From Candidatus Eiseniibacteriota bacterium (lineage in GTDB: Bacteria > Eisenbacteria > RBG-16-71-46 > SZUA-252): a stretch of DNA of 36,554 nucleotides. The stretch's first letter is position 1. Each line of letters begins with the position of its first letter. Made by a program: the position numbers and the translations under genes. The notes under the pieces were generated by a model, which did not search any database, had not been told where the DNA came from, and saw only the letters and a list, made by a program, of their open reading frames with translations. Location of the stretch: contig VBOR01000061.1 in the NCBI GenBank assembly GCA_005893165.1, positions 1 to 36,554 of the forward strand, in the 5' to 3' direction. Of the stretch, positions 9,221 through 25,364 are shown in pieces.

Positions 9221-10233
9221 ATGACCCACCCCGCACGAAACGCCACTTGCTTCGCGCTCGCGTCGTTCCTGACGCTCCTCCTGGCTGAGCCGGGATGGGG
9301 AGTACCCGCGCTCGCCGCGGGAGCCGCGGGCGCGCCGGAGCCGCCTCGACCGGGGCCAGGCGACTCCGCTTCGGCCCCTCCGCGCGCGCTCCGCGTCGAG
9401 CGGATCCTGGACCGGGACGCGCTCGAGCAGGCGGGCATCCGGCGCCCCTCGAGGCTGGCGTACGACTCCGACGGAAACCTGCACGTGCTCGACGCCGAGA
9501 CGCGACGCGTCACGAAGCTCGATCCTCGCGGCCGGGTCCTCTACGAGGTGGGCGGATACGGGTCGGATGAGACGTCGCTCACCCTGCCGGTCGATATCGC
9601 CGTGGACCGCGATCAGTCGCTCCTGGTCCTGGACCGGGGCCGGGGCTCGCTCGTGGCGTTCGATCGCGCCGGGCATTTTCTGGGACAGCGCGTGTTCCAG
9701 GACCAGGCCGAGGAGGAATCGCGCGAGGCGGGAGCGCGCATCCTCCTCGATCGCTTCGGCAAGCTCTGGCTTCTCTCCGCTCAGGCCCGCGACCTGGTGC
9801 CGCTGGATGACCGCCTCGCGCCCGCGCGCGCGACCCGCTACCTGATTCCCGAAGACTCGGTCTCCGCGCCCCTCGCCGCGGCCGCGTCGCCGAAGGGGGA
9901 TCTCTGGGTCTATGACGCGGCGCCCGGAGTGGTCCGCCGCTTCAACGCGAGCGGGCTCCTCATCGCGACGGTGAGAATGGGGGGGACGCCCGAGAAGCTC
10001 GTGATCTCCGACCTCGCCATCGACCGCTCGGGCTCGATCTACGCGGCCGATCCCGCAGGGCAGCGCGTGCTCGTGTTCGACGCCGCGGGCTCGCTCCTCC
10101 TGGATCGCGCCCTGGGCGGAGAGCGCGTGCGCTGGCGTCCGGGCGCCCTCGCGCTGGGCCCCCAGGGCCAGGTCGCCGTCGCGGATCCGGAACGGGGCGA
10201 GATCCAGGTGCTTGCACCCGAGCCCAAAGCGCC

Positions 10234-10237
<4 letters not shown>
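9221..10237 (+). CDS. Exported NHL-type beta-propeller protein
   Basis: The 338-residue product starts at ATG 9221. The frame is open further upstream but lacks a hydrophobic leader there, whereas the sequence from 9221 gives a signal peptide (ATCFALASFLTLLLAEPGWG). The mature part has repeated NHL-like blades: RLAYDSDGNLHVLDAETRRV, then PVDIAVDRDQSLLVLDRG, LAIDRSGSIYAADPAGQRVL and GALALGPQGQVAVADPERGE. Such propellers usually bind proteins or glycans and have no catalysis of their own. The stop overlaps the next start in an ATGA, so translation of this gene and the SprA_N-like gene is probably coupled. A partner role for the adjacent outer-membrane protein is inference. Confidence 0.72.
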
Positions 10238-17138
<6,901 letters not shown>

Positions 17139-17151
17139 CCGCCTCACCGCG

Positions 17152-17180
17152 TTGACTTATCCCCCCAAGTCCCGTAGCTT
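17152..17180 (+). promoter_or_regulatory. Sigma70-type promoter for the helicase gene
   Basis: TTGACT at 17152-17157, a 17-base spacer and TAGCTT at 17175-17180, in the 55-base gap after ligA. The expected start point (about 17187) lies only a few bases before the ATG at 17194, so the leader would be very short or the message leaderless. Confidence 0.6.
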
Positions 17181-17193
17181 GAAATCGGGAGCC

Positions 17194-19326
17194 ATGGCCA
17201 CTACCGACCGAAATTCCAACGACTTGCTGGATTCCGCCCTGGACCGCCTGCGGCTCGGCGAGCGCGGGTGGGAGGATCGTCCCGGCCAGCGCGAGATGGC
17301 CCGGCTCTGGTCCGAGACGATGCGAGAGGGAGGCACCCTCGTCGTCGAGGCGCCGACCGGAATCGGAAAGTCGCTCGCCTATCTTCTCCCCGCGCTCCTT
17401 CGCCGCATCCGCGGATCCGGACCGGTGATCGTGAGCACCTGCACGAAGGCACTCCAAGAACAGCTCATCCGCCGCGACGTTCCGCTCGCGTGCCGCGCGA
17501 TCGGAGCGCCGCTCTGGGCGGTGACGCTGAAGGGAAGGCAGAATTACCTCTGCCGAAAACGCGCGGAGGCGCTCCTGAATCAGCGCGCGCTCTTCGCCCC
17601 CGAGGGCGTTTCGGAGGAGACGATGGAGGCGCTTCGGTCGTGGACCGAGCGGACCTCGACCGGAGCGCTGGACGAGCTGCCCGGGATGGGCATCGAGCTT
17701 CCTCCCTCGCTCCTCGCCGAGATCGCGTCCGATCCCCTCGTGTGCGCGGGCTCCTCGTGCGAAGCGGCGAGCGGCTGCTTTGCCAAGCGCGCACGGCGCG
17801 ACGCGCTTCGCGCGGACGTGGTGCTGGTGAATCACGCCCTTCTCCTCTCCGATCCGGGATTGCGCGCGACACTCCTCGCCGAGGCGGGCGCTCTGGTCCT
17901 GGACGAGGCGCATCACGTGGAGCGGGTCGCGCGCGAGCAGCTCGGCGTATCGCTGGGCTATCACGATTTCCTGAGGCTGGCGGGACGCACCGACGCGAGA
18001 ACCGGCATCCTCCGCGTCGTGAAGCGCTCGCTCCGCCGCGGCCGCGGCGGAGCCGTGGCGGAACGGATCCAGGTGGCGGAGTCCTCGATCCCTCCTGTGA
18101 TCGCGCACGCGGCTGCCCTCGCCCGCGACCTCGAGCGCTGGCTTCCCGACGGCGCCGCTTCCGCGCGGCTCTCGCGCGATCTGGACCTGGCGCGGCTCAG
18201 CCCTTCGGCGCTCGACGGCCTCCTCGCCTCGCTCGGCTCGCTTTCGCGCTCGCTCGAGGATGTCGCCGACGCGGCGGCGCACGAGGGGGAGGCGGCGCTC
18301 CGTGCGGAAGGGTTGGAGGCGCTGGACGAGGTGCGCGCCCGGTCGCTCGCATGGATCGAGACCGAGCGCGCGCTCCGCTCCGTGGTCGCGCTGGAGGAGA
18401 AGGGGGTCGCGTTCTTCCTGGACCGGGACGAGCGCCGGCTGCCGAGGCTGAATCGCCGTCCCGTGCGCGTGGGGGGGGAGCTTCAGCGGACCCTCTTCTC
18501 GGTGTGCGACCGCATCCTCCTCACGTCCGCCACGCTCAGCGTGGGGGAGGATTTCGGCCCGTTGCTGGACGCCCTGGGTCTGAATCCCGAGGACGTGCGC
18601 TCGGCGGCGCTGCCTTCCCCGTTCCCGCTCGAGCGCCAGGTGCTCTCGGCGGTCTGGGACGGCAGCGCTCCCGACGATCCCGACTACTCCGAGCGCCTCG
18701 GGGATCTCGTCGTGGCGCTCGCGACGCGCCTGCGCCGCAACACCCTCGTGCTGCTCACCTCCTACCAGATGCTCGACCGGGTCGCGGCGCGGTGCGCGGG
18801 CCCGCTCGAGCGCGAGGGGATCCCGCTCTTGAGACAGATCTCGGGAGAATCGGCCGCGCCGCTCGCCGCCGAATTCCGCGCGGGGGAAGGGCTGGTGCTC
18901 CTCGGGACCGCCTCCTTCTGGGAAGGAGTCGATTTCCCGGGGGCGGCGCTCGAGGTGCTCCTGATCGCGAGGCTGCCCTTCTCGGTGCCCACGGATCCGC
19001 TTCTCGTGGCGCGCTCCGAGGAGATCGAGGCGCAGGGGGGCGATCCCTTCCGCGACCTGGCGCTGCCCGAAGCGATCCTTCGCTTCCGGCAGGGCATCGG
19101 CCGGCTCATCCGCACCGCCGAGGATCGCGGCACGGTCATCGTGGCGGACCCGCGCATGAAGCGGGCGTCGTACGGAAAACGATTCCAGTCCACGCTCCCC
19201 TCCGCGCCGTTCGCCACTTCCTCGAGCGAGGAGCTTCTCGAGCGCGTGGATCGATGGTTCTCCCTGGCTCCCGTGCGCACCGGGGTCGGGGACCCGCCGG
19301 AGAAGGAGGCCGCGTGCCGGGCGTGA
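17194..19326 (+). CDS. DinG/XPD-type ATP-dependent DNA helicase with iron-sulfur cysteines
   Basis: The 710-residue product starts at ATG 17194; an upstream TTG at 17152 is the -35 element of the promoter and adds nothing conserved. Motif I is EAPTGIGKS with Lys59, motif II is VLDEAHHVE, and motif VI is RFRQGIGRLIRTAEDRG, all as in superfamily 2 Rad3/XPD helicases. Between motifs I and II the four cysteines expected for a 4Fe-4S cluster are present: NYLC, then CAGSSC, then SGCF. Bacterial relatives (DinG, YoaA) unwind DNA 5' to 3' and act on forked or R-loop substrates in repair. The gene follows ligA, and its last 13 bases overlap the hutH start. DinG and YoaA are not separated by the sequence alone. 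Confidence 0.9.
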   Translation: MATTDRNSNDLLDSALDRLRLGERGWEDRPGQREMARLWSETMREGGTLVVEAPTGIGKSLAYLLPALLRRIRGSGPVIVSTCTKALQEQLIRRDVPLACRAIGAPLWAVTLKGRQNYLCRKRAEALLNQRALFAPEGVSEETMEALRSWTERTSTGALDELPGMGIELPPSLLAEIASDPLVCAGSSCEAASGCFAKRARRDALRADVVLVNHALLLSDPGLRATLLAEAGALVLDEAHHVERVAREQLGVSLGYHDFLRLAGRTDARTGILRVVKRSLRRGRGGAVAERIQVAESSIPPVIAHAAALARDLERWLPDGAASARLSRDLDLARLSPSALDGLLASLGSLSRSLEDVADAAAHEGEAALRAEGLEALDEVRARSLAWIETERALRSVVALEEKGVAFFLDRDERRLPRLNRRPVRVGGELQRTLFSVCDRILLTSATLSVGEDFGPLLDALGLNPEDVRSAALPSPFPLERQVLSAVWDGSAPDDPDYSERLGDLVVALATRLRRNTLVLLTSYQMLDRVAARCAGPLEREGIPLLRQISGESAAPLAAEFRAGEGLVLLGTASFWEGVDFPGAALEVLLIARLPFSVPTDPLLVARSEEIEAQGGDPFRDLALPEAILRFRQGIGRLIRTAEDRGTVIVADPRMKRASYGKRFQSTLPSAPFATSSSEELLERVDRWFSLAPVRTGVGDPPEKEAACRA

Positions 19327-20719
19327 CCGCGAAGGTCAAGGCGAAGGAGCGGGTCGCGATCGGCGGCACGGCGCTCCGGTTCGAGGATCTCCGCTCGATC
19401 GCGTCCGGTGCCACCGTGACCCTTTCGTCCGACGCCGCGGCACGCGTGGCGCCTTCACGCGCGCTCATCGAGCGCGTGCTGAAGCAGGGGAGCACCGTCT
19501 ACGGGGTGAACACGGGCTTCGGGCAGCTCAAGTCGGTCCGTGTTCCCACCGAGGAGGTCGAGCAGCTGCAGCTGAATCTCGTCCGCAGCCACGCCGCGGG
19601 CTCGGGTCCCGAGCTCGAGCCCAGGATCGTGCGGCTCATGCTCGCGCTCCGCGCCCACTCGCTCGCCCTGGGCTACAGCGGGGTCCGGCTCACGCTGCTC
19701 GAGCATCTCGTGCGCATGATCGAGGCGGAGATCCTCCCGATCGTTCCCTCCCGCGGCTCGCTGGGCGCGAGCGGCGACCTCATCCCGCTCGCGCACCTGG
19801 CCATGGGCGTGATCGGCGAGGGGGAAGTGCGGGTGGACGGACGCGTGGCCCTCGCCTCGGATCTCATGCGCGGGAACGGCATGGCGCCGCTTCAGCTTCC
19901 AAGCCCTTCGACCCGCGCGTGCACGCGATCCGCCCGCACGCGGGTCAGCGGGATTCCGCCGCCCAGCTCTGGGGCCTGCTCGAGGGAAGCGGAATCCTCG
20001 CCTCGCACCAGGACTGCGGGAAGGTGCAGGACCCCTACTCGCTCCGCTGCGCGCCCCAAGTGCTGGGAGCTTCGGTGGACGTCTTCCGCCGCACGCGCGA
20101 AACGGTCCTCACGGAGGTGAACAGCGTGAGCGACAACCCGCTCTGCTTCGCGGACACGGGCGAGGTGATCTCCGCCGGCAATTTCCACGGCGAGCCCGTG
20201 GCGCTGGCGCTGGATTTCCTGGCGATCGCGATGGCGGAGGTCGGCTCGATCTCGGAGCGCCGGACCTTCCTCCTGCTCGACAGCCGGATGAGCGGCCTTC
20301 CTCCGTTCCTGAGCCCCGCCGCCGGACTCCGGAGCGGATTGATGATCGTCCAGTATCTGCAGGCGGCGCTCGTCGCCGAGAACAAGATGCTCGCGCAGCC
20401 CGCGAGCGTGGACTCCATCCCGACCTCCGCGGGGCAGGAAGACCACGTGAGCATGGGCATGCACGCCGCGGTGAAGGCGCTCGCCCTCGTGAGGAACGTC
20501 CGCCGCATCGTGGCCGCCGAGCTTCTCTGCGCCGCGCAGGGGATCCATCTTCTCCATCCGCTCCGCTCGAGCGAGCGGCTGATGCGCGCGGTCCAGGGGT
20601 TGCGGAAGGTGGTGCCGCCGCTCGATGAGGACCGGCGTCAGGACCGGGATCTGGCCGCGCTCGACGAGTGGATCGCGTCCGGCGCCGCGGCGGATCTCGC
20701 CCAGGTGGAGCCGTTTTGA
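19314..20719 (+). pseudogene. hutH: Histidine ammonia-lyase HutH, frameshifted with internal segment missing
   Basis: HutH removes ammonia from histidine to give urocanate. The start is GTG 19314 after an AAGGAGG at 19303-19309, within the helicase end. The N-terminal half is typical (GSTVYGVNTGFGQL), and the MIO cofactor triad Ala-Ser-Gly is intact in GSLGASGDLIPLAHLA. The frame runs to MAPLQL near 19898. From 19901 the homology continues in another frame (KPFDPRVHAIRPHAGQ) through KVQDPYSLRC to the stop at 20719. The piece that should lie between, about 50 residues, including the conserved EGLALxNGT motif that lines the active site, is absent. As given, the gene cannot make an active enzyme. 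The other hut genes are intact, which suggests either a very recent deletion or an assembly error. Confidence 0.9.
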
Positions 20720-22401
20720 GCGCGCGCACCGAGACTCTGGCGGGCACGCCTCCTCGCGAAGCGGTGCGCGCGGCCCGCGGCACGAGCCGGTCGTGCAAGG
20801 GATGGCACCAGGAAGCGGCGCTCCGGATGCTGATGAACAACCTCGATCCCGAGGTCGCCGAGCGGTGGCAGGACCTCGTCGTGTACGGGGGGACCGGGAA
20901 AGCGGCGCGGAGCTGGGAGGCGTTCCACGCGATCGTCCGCTCGCTCCGGTCGCTCGAGCAGGACGAGACTCTTCTCGTCCAGTCCGGCAAGCCGGTCGGG
21001 ATCGCGAAGACCCATCCCGACGCGCCGCGCGTCCTGATCGCCAACTCGCTCCTCGTGCCCGCCTGGGCCCACTGGGACGAGTTCCGGCGGCTGGAAGCGA
21101 AGGGGCTCACGATGTACGGGCAGATGACGGCGGGCTCCTGGATCTACATCGGGACGCAGGGAATCCTCCAGGGCACGTACGAGACCTTCGCCGAGGCCGC
21201 GCGCCAGCATTTCGGCGGGACGCTCCGCGGGCGCTGGACGCTCACGGCCGGACTCGGCGGCATGGGAGGCGCCCAGCCGCTCGCGGTCACGATGAACGAA
21301 GGGGTCTGCCTCGCCGTGGAAGTGGATCCGGAGCGCGTACGCCGGCGGGTCGAGACGCGCTACCTCGACAAGAGCACGAGCTCCCTCGAGGAGGCGCTCC
21401 GGTGGGTGGACGACGCGGTCCAGAAGGCGGAAGCGGTCTCGATCGGACTCGTCGCCAATGCCGCCGAGGCGCTGCCGGAGCTGGCGCGCCGGGGGGCGAG
21501 ACCCGATCTCGTCACCGACCAGACCTCGGCGCACGATGAGCTGAACGGCTACGTCCCCGCGGGACTTTCGCTCGCCGACGCCCTGGAGCTCAGGCGGCAG
21601 GATCCCAAGGAGTATTCGCGGCGCGCGGTGGAATCGATGGGGACTCACGTCCGCGCCATGCTCCGCTTTCTCACCCTGGGCTCGATCACGTTCGACTACG
21701 GAAACAACATCCGCGGCCAGGCCGTGAACGCGGGCGTCTCGAACGCGTTCGATATCCCGGGATTCGTTCCGGCGTTCATCCGGCCGCTCTTCTGCGAAGG
21801 GAAAGGCCCCTTCCGGTGGGCCGCGCTCTCCGGAAACCCCGCCGACATCGCGGCCACCGATCGCGCGGTGCTCGAGCTCTTTCCGGAGAACGAGCCGCTC
21901 CGCCGGTGGATCCGGCTCGCCTCCGAGCGGGTACGCTTCCAGGGACTTCCGGCGCGCATCTGCTGGCTCGGGATGGGAGAGCGGGCGCGATTCGGGGAGG
22001 TGATCCACCGTCTCGTCGAGCGCGGCGAGGTGGAGGCACCGATCGTGATCGGGCGCGATCATCTGGATTGCGGCTCGGTGGCCTCTCCGTACCGCGAAAC
22101 GGAAGCGATGCGCGACGGGAGTGACGCGATCGCCGACTGGCCCGTTCTGAACGCCCTTCTCAACGCCGTGTCCGGCGCCTCGTGGGTCTCGGTGCACCAC
22201 GGCGGCGGCGTGGGGATCGGGAACTCCATCCACGCCGGCATGGTCATGGTCGCCGACGGCACGCCTTCCGGGTTGGCGCGCATGCGCCGCGTCCTCACGA
22301 ACGACCCCGCGATGGGAATCTGGCGCCACGCGGACGCCGGATATCCCGAGGCGCGCGCGAACGCGCGCAAGCACAAGCTTCCCATTCCCGACGAGACGTG
22401 A
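20716..22401 (+). CDS. hutU: Urocanate hydratase HutU
   Basis: The 561-residue product, close to the usual 550-560, starts at TTG 20716, overlapping the hutH stop in TTGA; the alternative start at 20668 lies inside hutH. HutU adds water to urocanate to form imidazolone propionate using tightly bound NAD. Family motifs are plain: [20 protein letters not shown] near the N-terminus, [12 protein letters not shown], the glycine-rich NAD segment [35 protein letters not shown], and near the C-terminus [18 protein letters not shown]. All blocks are present in order without disruption. Tight overlap with hutH indicates coupled translation of the first two steps. Confidence 0.97.
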   Translation: MSARTETLAGTPPREAVRAARGTSRSCKGWHQEAALRMLMNNLDPEVAERWQDLVVYGGTGKAARSWEAFHAIVRSLRSLEQDETLLVQSGKPVGIAKTHPDAPRVLIANSLLVPAWAHWDEFRRLEAKGLTMYGQMTAGSWIYIGTQGILQGTYETFAEAARQHFGGTLRGRWTLTAGLGGMGGAQPLAVTMNEGVCLAVEVDPERVRRRVETRYLDKSTSSLEEALRWVDDAVQKAEAVSIGLVANAAEALPELARRGARPDLVTDQTSAHDELNGYVPAGLSLADALELRRQDPKEYSRRAVESMGTHVRAMLRFLTLGSITFDYGNNIRGQAVNAGVSNAFDIPGFVPAFIRPLFCEGKGPFRWAALSGNPADIAATDRAVLELFPENEPLRRWIRLASERVRFQGLPARICWLGMGERARFGEVIHRLVERGEVEAPIVIGRDHLDCGSVASPYRETEAMRDGSDAIADWPVLNALLNAVSGASWVSVHHGGGVGIGNSIHAGMVMVADGTPSGLARMRRVLTNDPAMGIWRHADAGYPEARANARKHKLPIPDET

Positions 22402-22431
22402 TCCCAAGCTTCCGATGAGAGACGGCCGCCC

Positions 22432-23709
22432 GTGAAGTGCGACCTTCTGGTCGTGTCGGCCGCCCAGCTCATCACCGCGCCCGAGGGAACCGGACCGCTT
22501 CTGGGGCCGGACCTCGACCGCCCGACCCTGCTCGAGGACGCGGCGGTCGCCTGCGTCGACGGGAAGATCGCGGCCGTGGGGAAGACGGCGGAGGTGCAGG
22601 CGCGCTACCCCGAGTCCGGCGCCCGCCGGGTGATCGACGCGCGCGGGCTCCTCGTGGCGCCGGGCTTCGTGGACAGCCACACCCATCTTCCCTTCGCGGG
22701 CACGCGCGAGATGGAATTCGACGCGCGCGCCCGCGGCGAGACCTACGCCGCGATCGCGGAACGGGGAGGGGGAATCCGCGCGAGCGTGGCGCATCTCCGC
22801 GCGGTCTCCGAGCCGGCGCTCGCCTTGTCGGTCGCGAAGCGCCTCGGACGTCTGCTCGCGCAGGGAACGACCACGGTCGAGGCGAAGAGCGGCTACGGCC
22901 TTTCGCTCGAGGAGGAGCGAAAGCAGCTCCAGGCGCTCCGGACCGCCTCGGCATCCTCTCCCGTCGAGGTCGTGCCCACCTTCCTCGGAGCGCACGAAGT
23001 TCCGGACGAGTATCGCGACCGCCGCGAAGACTACGTATCGCTCCTGACCGACCGCATGATTCCCGCGATCGCGAAGGAGCGCCTGGCCCGGTTCTGCGAC
23101 GTCTTCTGCGACCGCGGCGTCTTCACCGTGGAGGAATCACGCCGGATTCTCCTGCGCGCGCGGGAATCGGGCCTCGGGATCAAGCTCCACGCGGACGAGC
23201 TGGCCGACGTCGGGGCGGCGGCGCTCGCGGCGGAGCTTCGGGCCACGTCCGCGGACCATCTCCTCCATGCCTCGCCGGAGGGGCTCCGCGCGATGAGCCG
23301 GGCGGGCGTCATGGCGGTGCTCCTGCCCGGAACCGCGTTCACGCTCGGGCTTCCGTACGCCCGCGCGCGCGTCATGGTGGAGATGGGCCTCGGGATCGCG
23401 CTCGCGACCGACTTCAATCCCGGGAGCACGATGTGCTCCTCGATGCCCATGGCCATGACGCTCGCGGTCACGCAGATGAAGATGACGCCGGCCGAGGCCT
23501 GGATGGCCGCGACCGCGAACGCCGCCTGTGCGGTCGGGGAAGGGAATCGTCTCGGCCGGCTCCAGCCGGGGCACCAGGCGGATCTCGCCCTCTTCGAGGC
23601 ATCCGACTACCGCCACATCCCCTACCACTACGCCGAAGAGCACGTGCGGTTGGCGGTCAAGCGCGGAGCCGTGGCGACGGATCGAGGCGACTGCTCCTGT
23701 TGCGTGTGA
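22432..23709 (+). CDS. hutI: Imidazolonepropionase HutI
   Basis: The 425-residue product, starting at GTG 22432, opens the imidazolone ring to give formiminoglutamate. It is an amidohydrolase-fold metalloenzyme. The metal and substrate motifs are present: VDSHTHLPFAGTREMEF (His-x-His), TTVEAKSGYGLSLEEE, FLGAHEVP, IKLHADELADVGAA and ATDFNPGSTMCSSMP with the metal-ligand Asp. The C-terminus ends in a Cys-rich CSCCV tail that is not part of the usual core. It lies 30 bases after hutU, with no promoter seen in the gap, so it belongs to the hutHUI transcript. Confidence 0.97.
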   Translation: MKCDLLVVSAAQLITAPEGTGPLLGPDLDRPTLLEDAAVACVDGKIAAVGKTAEVQARYPESGARRVIDARGLLVAPGFVDSHTHLPFAGTREMEFDARARGETYAAIAERGGGIRASVAHLRAVSEPALALSVAKRLGRLLAQGTTTVEAKSGYGLSLEEERKQLQALRTASASSPVEVVPTFLGAHEVPDEYRDRREDYVSLLTDRMIPAIAKERLARFCDVFCDRGVFTVEESRRILLRARESGLGIKLHADELADVGAAALAAELRATSADHLLHASPEGLRAMSRAGVMAVLLPGTAFTLGLPYARARVMVEMGLGIALATDFNPGSTMCSSMPMAMTLAVTQMKMTPAEAWMAATANAACAVGEGNRLGRLQPGHQADLALFEASDYRHIPYHYAEEHVRLAVKRGAVATDRGDCSCCV

Positions 23710-23797
23710 TGATTCGGCTTCAAGTACCAGTGGACTTGTAGCTTGCGCGTATCGCGCGTGCGAACCCCGCAGAGCCCGGTCCCGATAAGGAGAACTC

Positions 23798-25330
23798 ATG
23801 AGCGAACTTGTGGAGTGCGTTCCCAACTTCAGCGAGGGCCGAGATTTATCTGTAGTTCGGGCCATCGTTGCCGAAATTTCGAGCGATCGGTCGGTCCGGC
23901 TTTTGGACCAGGAAATGAACGCCGACCACAACCGGTGCGTCATCACGTTCGTAGGGGAGGCTGAACCCGTGGTGGAGGCGGCGCTCAGGGGCGTCAGGAA
24001 GGCGACCGAGCTGATCGATCTGCGCCGGCATCGAGGTGAACATCCCAGGATGGGAGCCACAGACGTCCTGCCCTTCGTTCCGGTCGGATCGACCCGGCTC
24101 GAGCGATGCGTGGAGCTTGCGCGCACCGCGGGTGCGCGGATCGCCACGGAGCTCCAGATCCCGGTCTATCTCTATGAAGCCGCGGCGACACGCCCCTCGA
24201 GGCAGAACCTTGCCGACGTGAGGCGCGGGGAGTTCGAAGGGCTGGCGCGCGAGCTGGGAACGAACCCCGACCGGGCTCCCGATTTCGGCCCGCCGCGGAT
24301 CCATCCCAGCGCGGGCGCCATCGCGGTCGGCGCCCGCATGCCGTTGCTCGCGTTCAACGTGAATCTGGGCACCAAGGACGTCGAGATCGCGAAGAAGATC
24401 GCGAAAGCGATCCGCTATCAGACGGGCGGACTTCGCTACGTCAAAGCGCTCGGCTTCGAGCTTCGGGAGCGGGGCATCGTGCAGATCTCGATGAACCTCG
24501 TGAACACCTGGGGCACGCCGGTGCAGCGCGTGTTCGCGCTGATCCGTGACGAGGCGGAACGCTACGGCGTTCCAATCGTCGGAAGCGAGGTCGTGGGGCT
24601 CGTGGTCCAGGACGCCCTGATCGACGTGGCCGAGCACCATTTGAAGCTCGAGAACTTTTCGCGCGATCAGATTCTGGAACACCGGATGGCGCACCGCATC
24701 GGCGCGACCGAACAGTCGGTCGCGGAGTTTCTGGAAGACACGGCGTCGGCCAACCCGACGCCGGGAGGCGGAAGTGTGTCCGCGCTCGCGGGGGCCCTGG
24801 CCGCGGCCCTCGCGACGATGGTCGCGCGCCTCACGATCGGAAAGCCGAAATACGCGGAGCACGAGGCGAGGATGCGCGAGGCCGAGGCGGGCGCGGAAGC
24901 GCTCCGCCGCGAGCTCTTCGATCTGGCGCACGAGGACGCGCGCGCCTACGAAGCCTACCGGAGCGCTTCGCGGCTCTCGCAGCGCACGCCCGAAGAGGTG
25001 GCGCTTCGGGAGCGGGCGCTCGTCGAGGCGGCACGAAACGCGACGCGGGTTCCGCTGCACACGGCGGAGGCCTGCGTGCGCGCGCTGGAAGTCGCGCTGG
25101 AGGTCGCCACGTACGGAAACCCGAACGCGGTGAGCGATGCGGGAGTGGCCGCGTGGCTCGCGCGCGGTGGCGCCGAAGGCGCGGCGCTGAACGTGCGGAT
25201 CAACCTGAGCGATTTGCCCGGGACCGAGCGACAGGAGTTCCAGGAGCGGATCGGCCGGTCCGCGACGCGCGCGCAGGAGCTCCATGCCTCCTGCGTGGCG
25301 GAAGTGGATCGGCGGATCGGGAAGGCATGA
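23798..25330 (+). CDS. ftcD: Fused glutamate formimidoyltransferase / formimidoyl-THF cyclodeaminase FtcD
   Basis: The 510-residue product starts at ATG 23798, behind AAGGAGA at 23787-23793. Residues 1 to about 300 are the formimidoyltransferase (VECVPNFSEGRD, DHNRCVITFVG, and RHRGEHPRMGATDV with His82, which aligns by number with the catalytic His of human FTCD). From about residue 310 is the cyclodeaminase domain (TASANPTPGGGSVSALAGAL, then NPNAVSDAGVAAWLA). It passes the formimino group from formiminoglutamate to tetrahydrofolate and converts it to methenyl-THF, releasing glutamate and ammonia. This completes the hut pathway, so HutF or HutG enzymes are not needed. Bacteria often have only one half or two separate genes; the fusion matches the animal enzyme. 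A TAGCTT at 23739 may be its own -10 element, but no -35 supports it. Confidence 0.95.
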   Translation: MSELVECVPNFSEGRDLSVVRAIVAEISSDRSVRLLDQEMNADHNRCVITFVGEAEPVVEAALRGVRKATELIDLRRHRGEHPRMGATDVLPFVPVGSTRLERCVELARTAGARIATELQIPVYLYEAAATRPSRQNLADVRRGEFEGLARELGTNPDRAPDFGPPRIHPSAGAIAVGARMPLLAFNVNLGTKDVEIAKKIAKAIRYQTGGLRYVKALGFELRERGIVQISMNLVNTWGTPVQRVFALIRDEAERYGVPIVGSEVVGLVVQDALIDVAEHHLKLENFSRDQILEHRMAHRIGATEQSVAEFLEDTASANPTPGGGSVSALAGALAAALATMVARLTIGKPKYAEHEARMREAEAGAEALRRELFDLAHEDARAYEAYRSASRLSQRTPEEVALRERALVEAARNATRVPLHTAEACVRALEVALEVATYGNPNAVSDAGVAAWLARGGAEGAALNVRINLSDLPGTERQEFQERIGRSATRAQELHASCVAEVDRRIGKA

Positions 25331-25364
25331 GGTTCGATTCTTCTGCGATCGGGAATGAGGGCGG

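Noticed and set aside
20638..22995. Long open frame of 785 codons on the minus strand
   Set aside because: It lies opposite the well-conserved hutU and the start of hutI; its translation is low in conserved motifs and rich in Arg, as expected from the GC-rich complement.
23739..23744. TAGCTT as the -10 of an ftcD promoter
   Set aside because: No acceptable -35 at 15 to 18 bases upstream (GGCTTC at 17), so it is not called.
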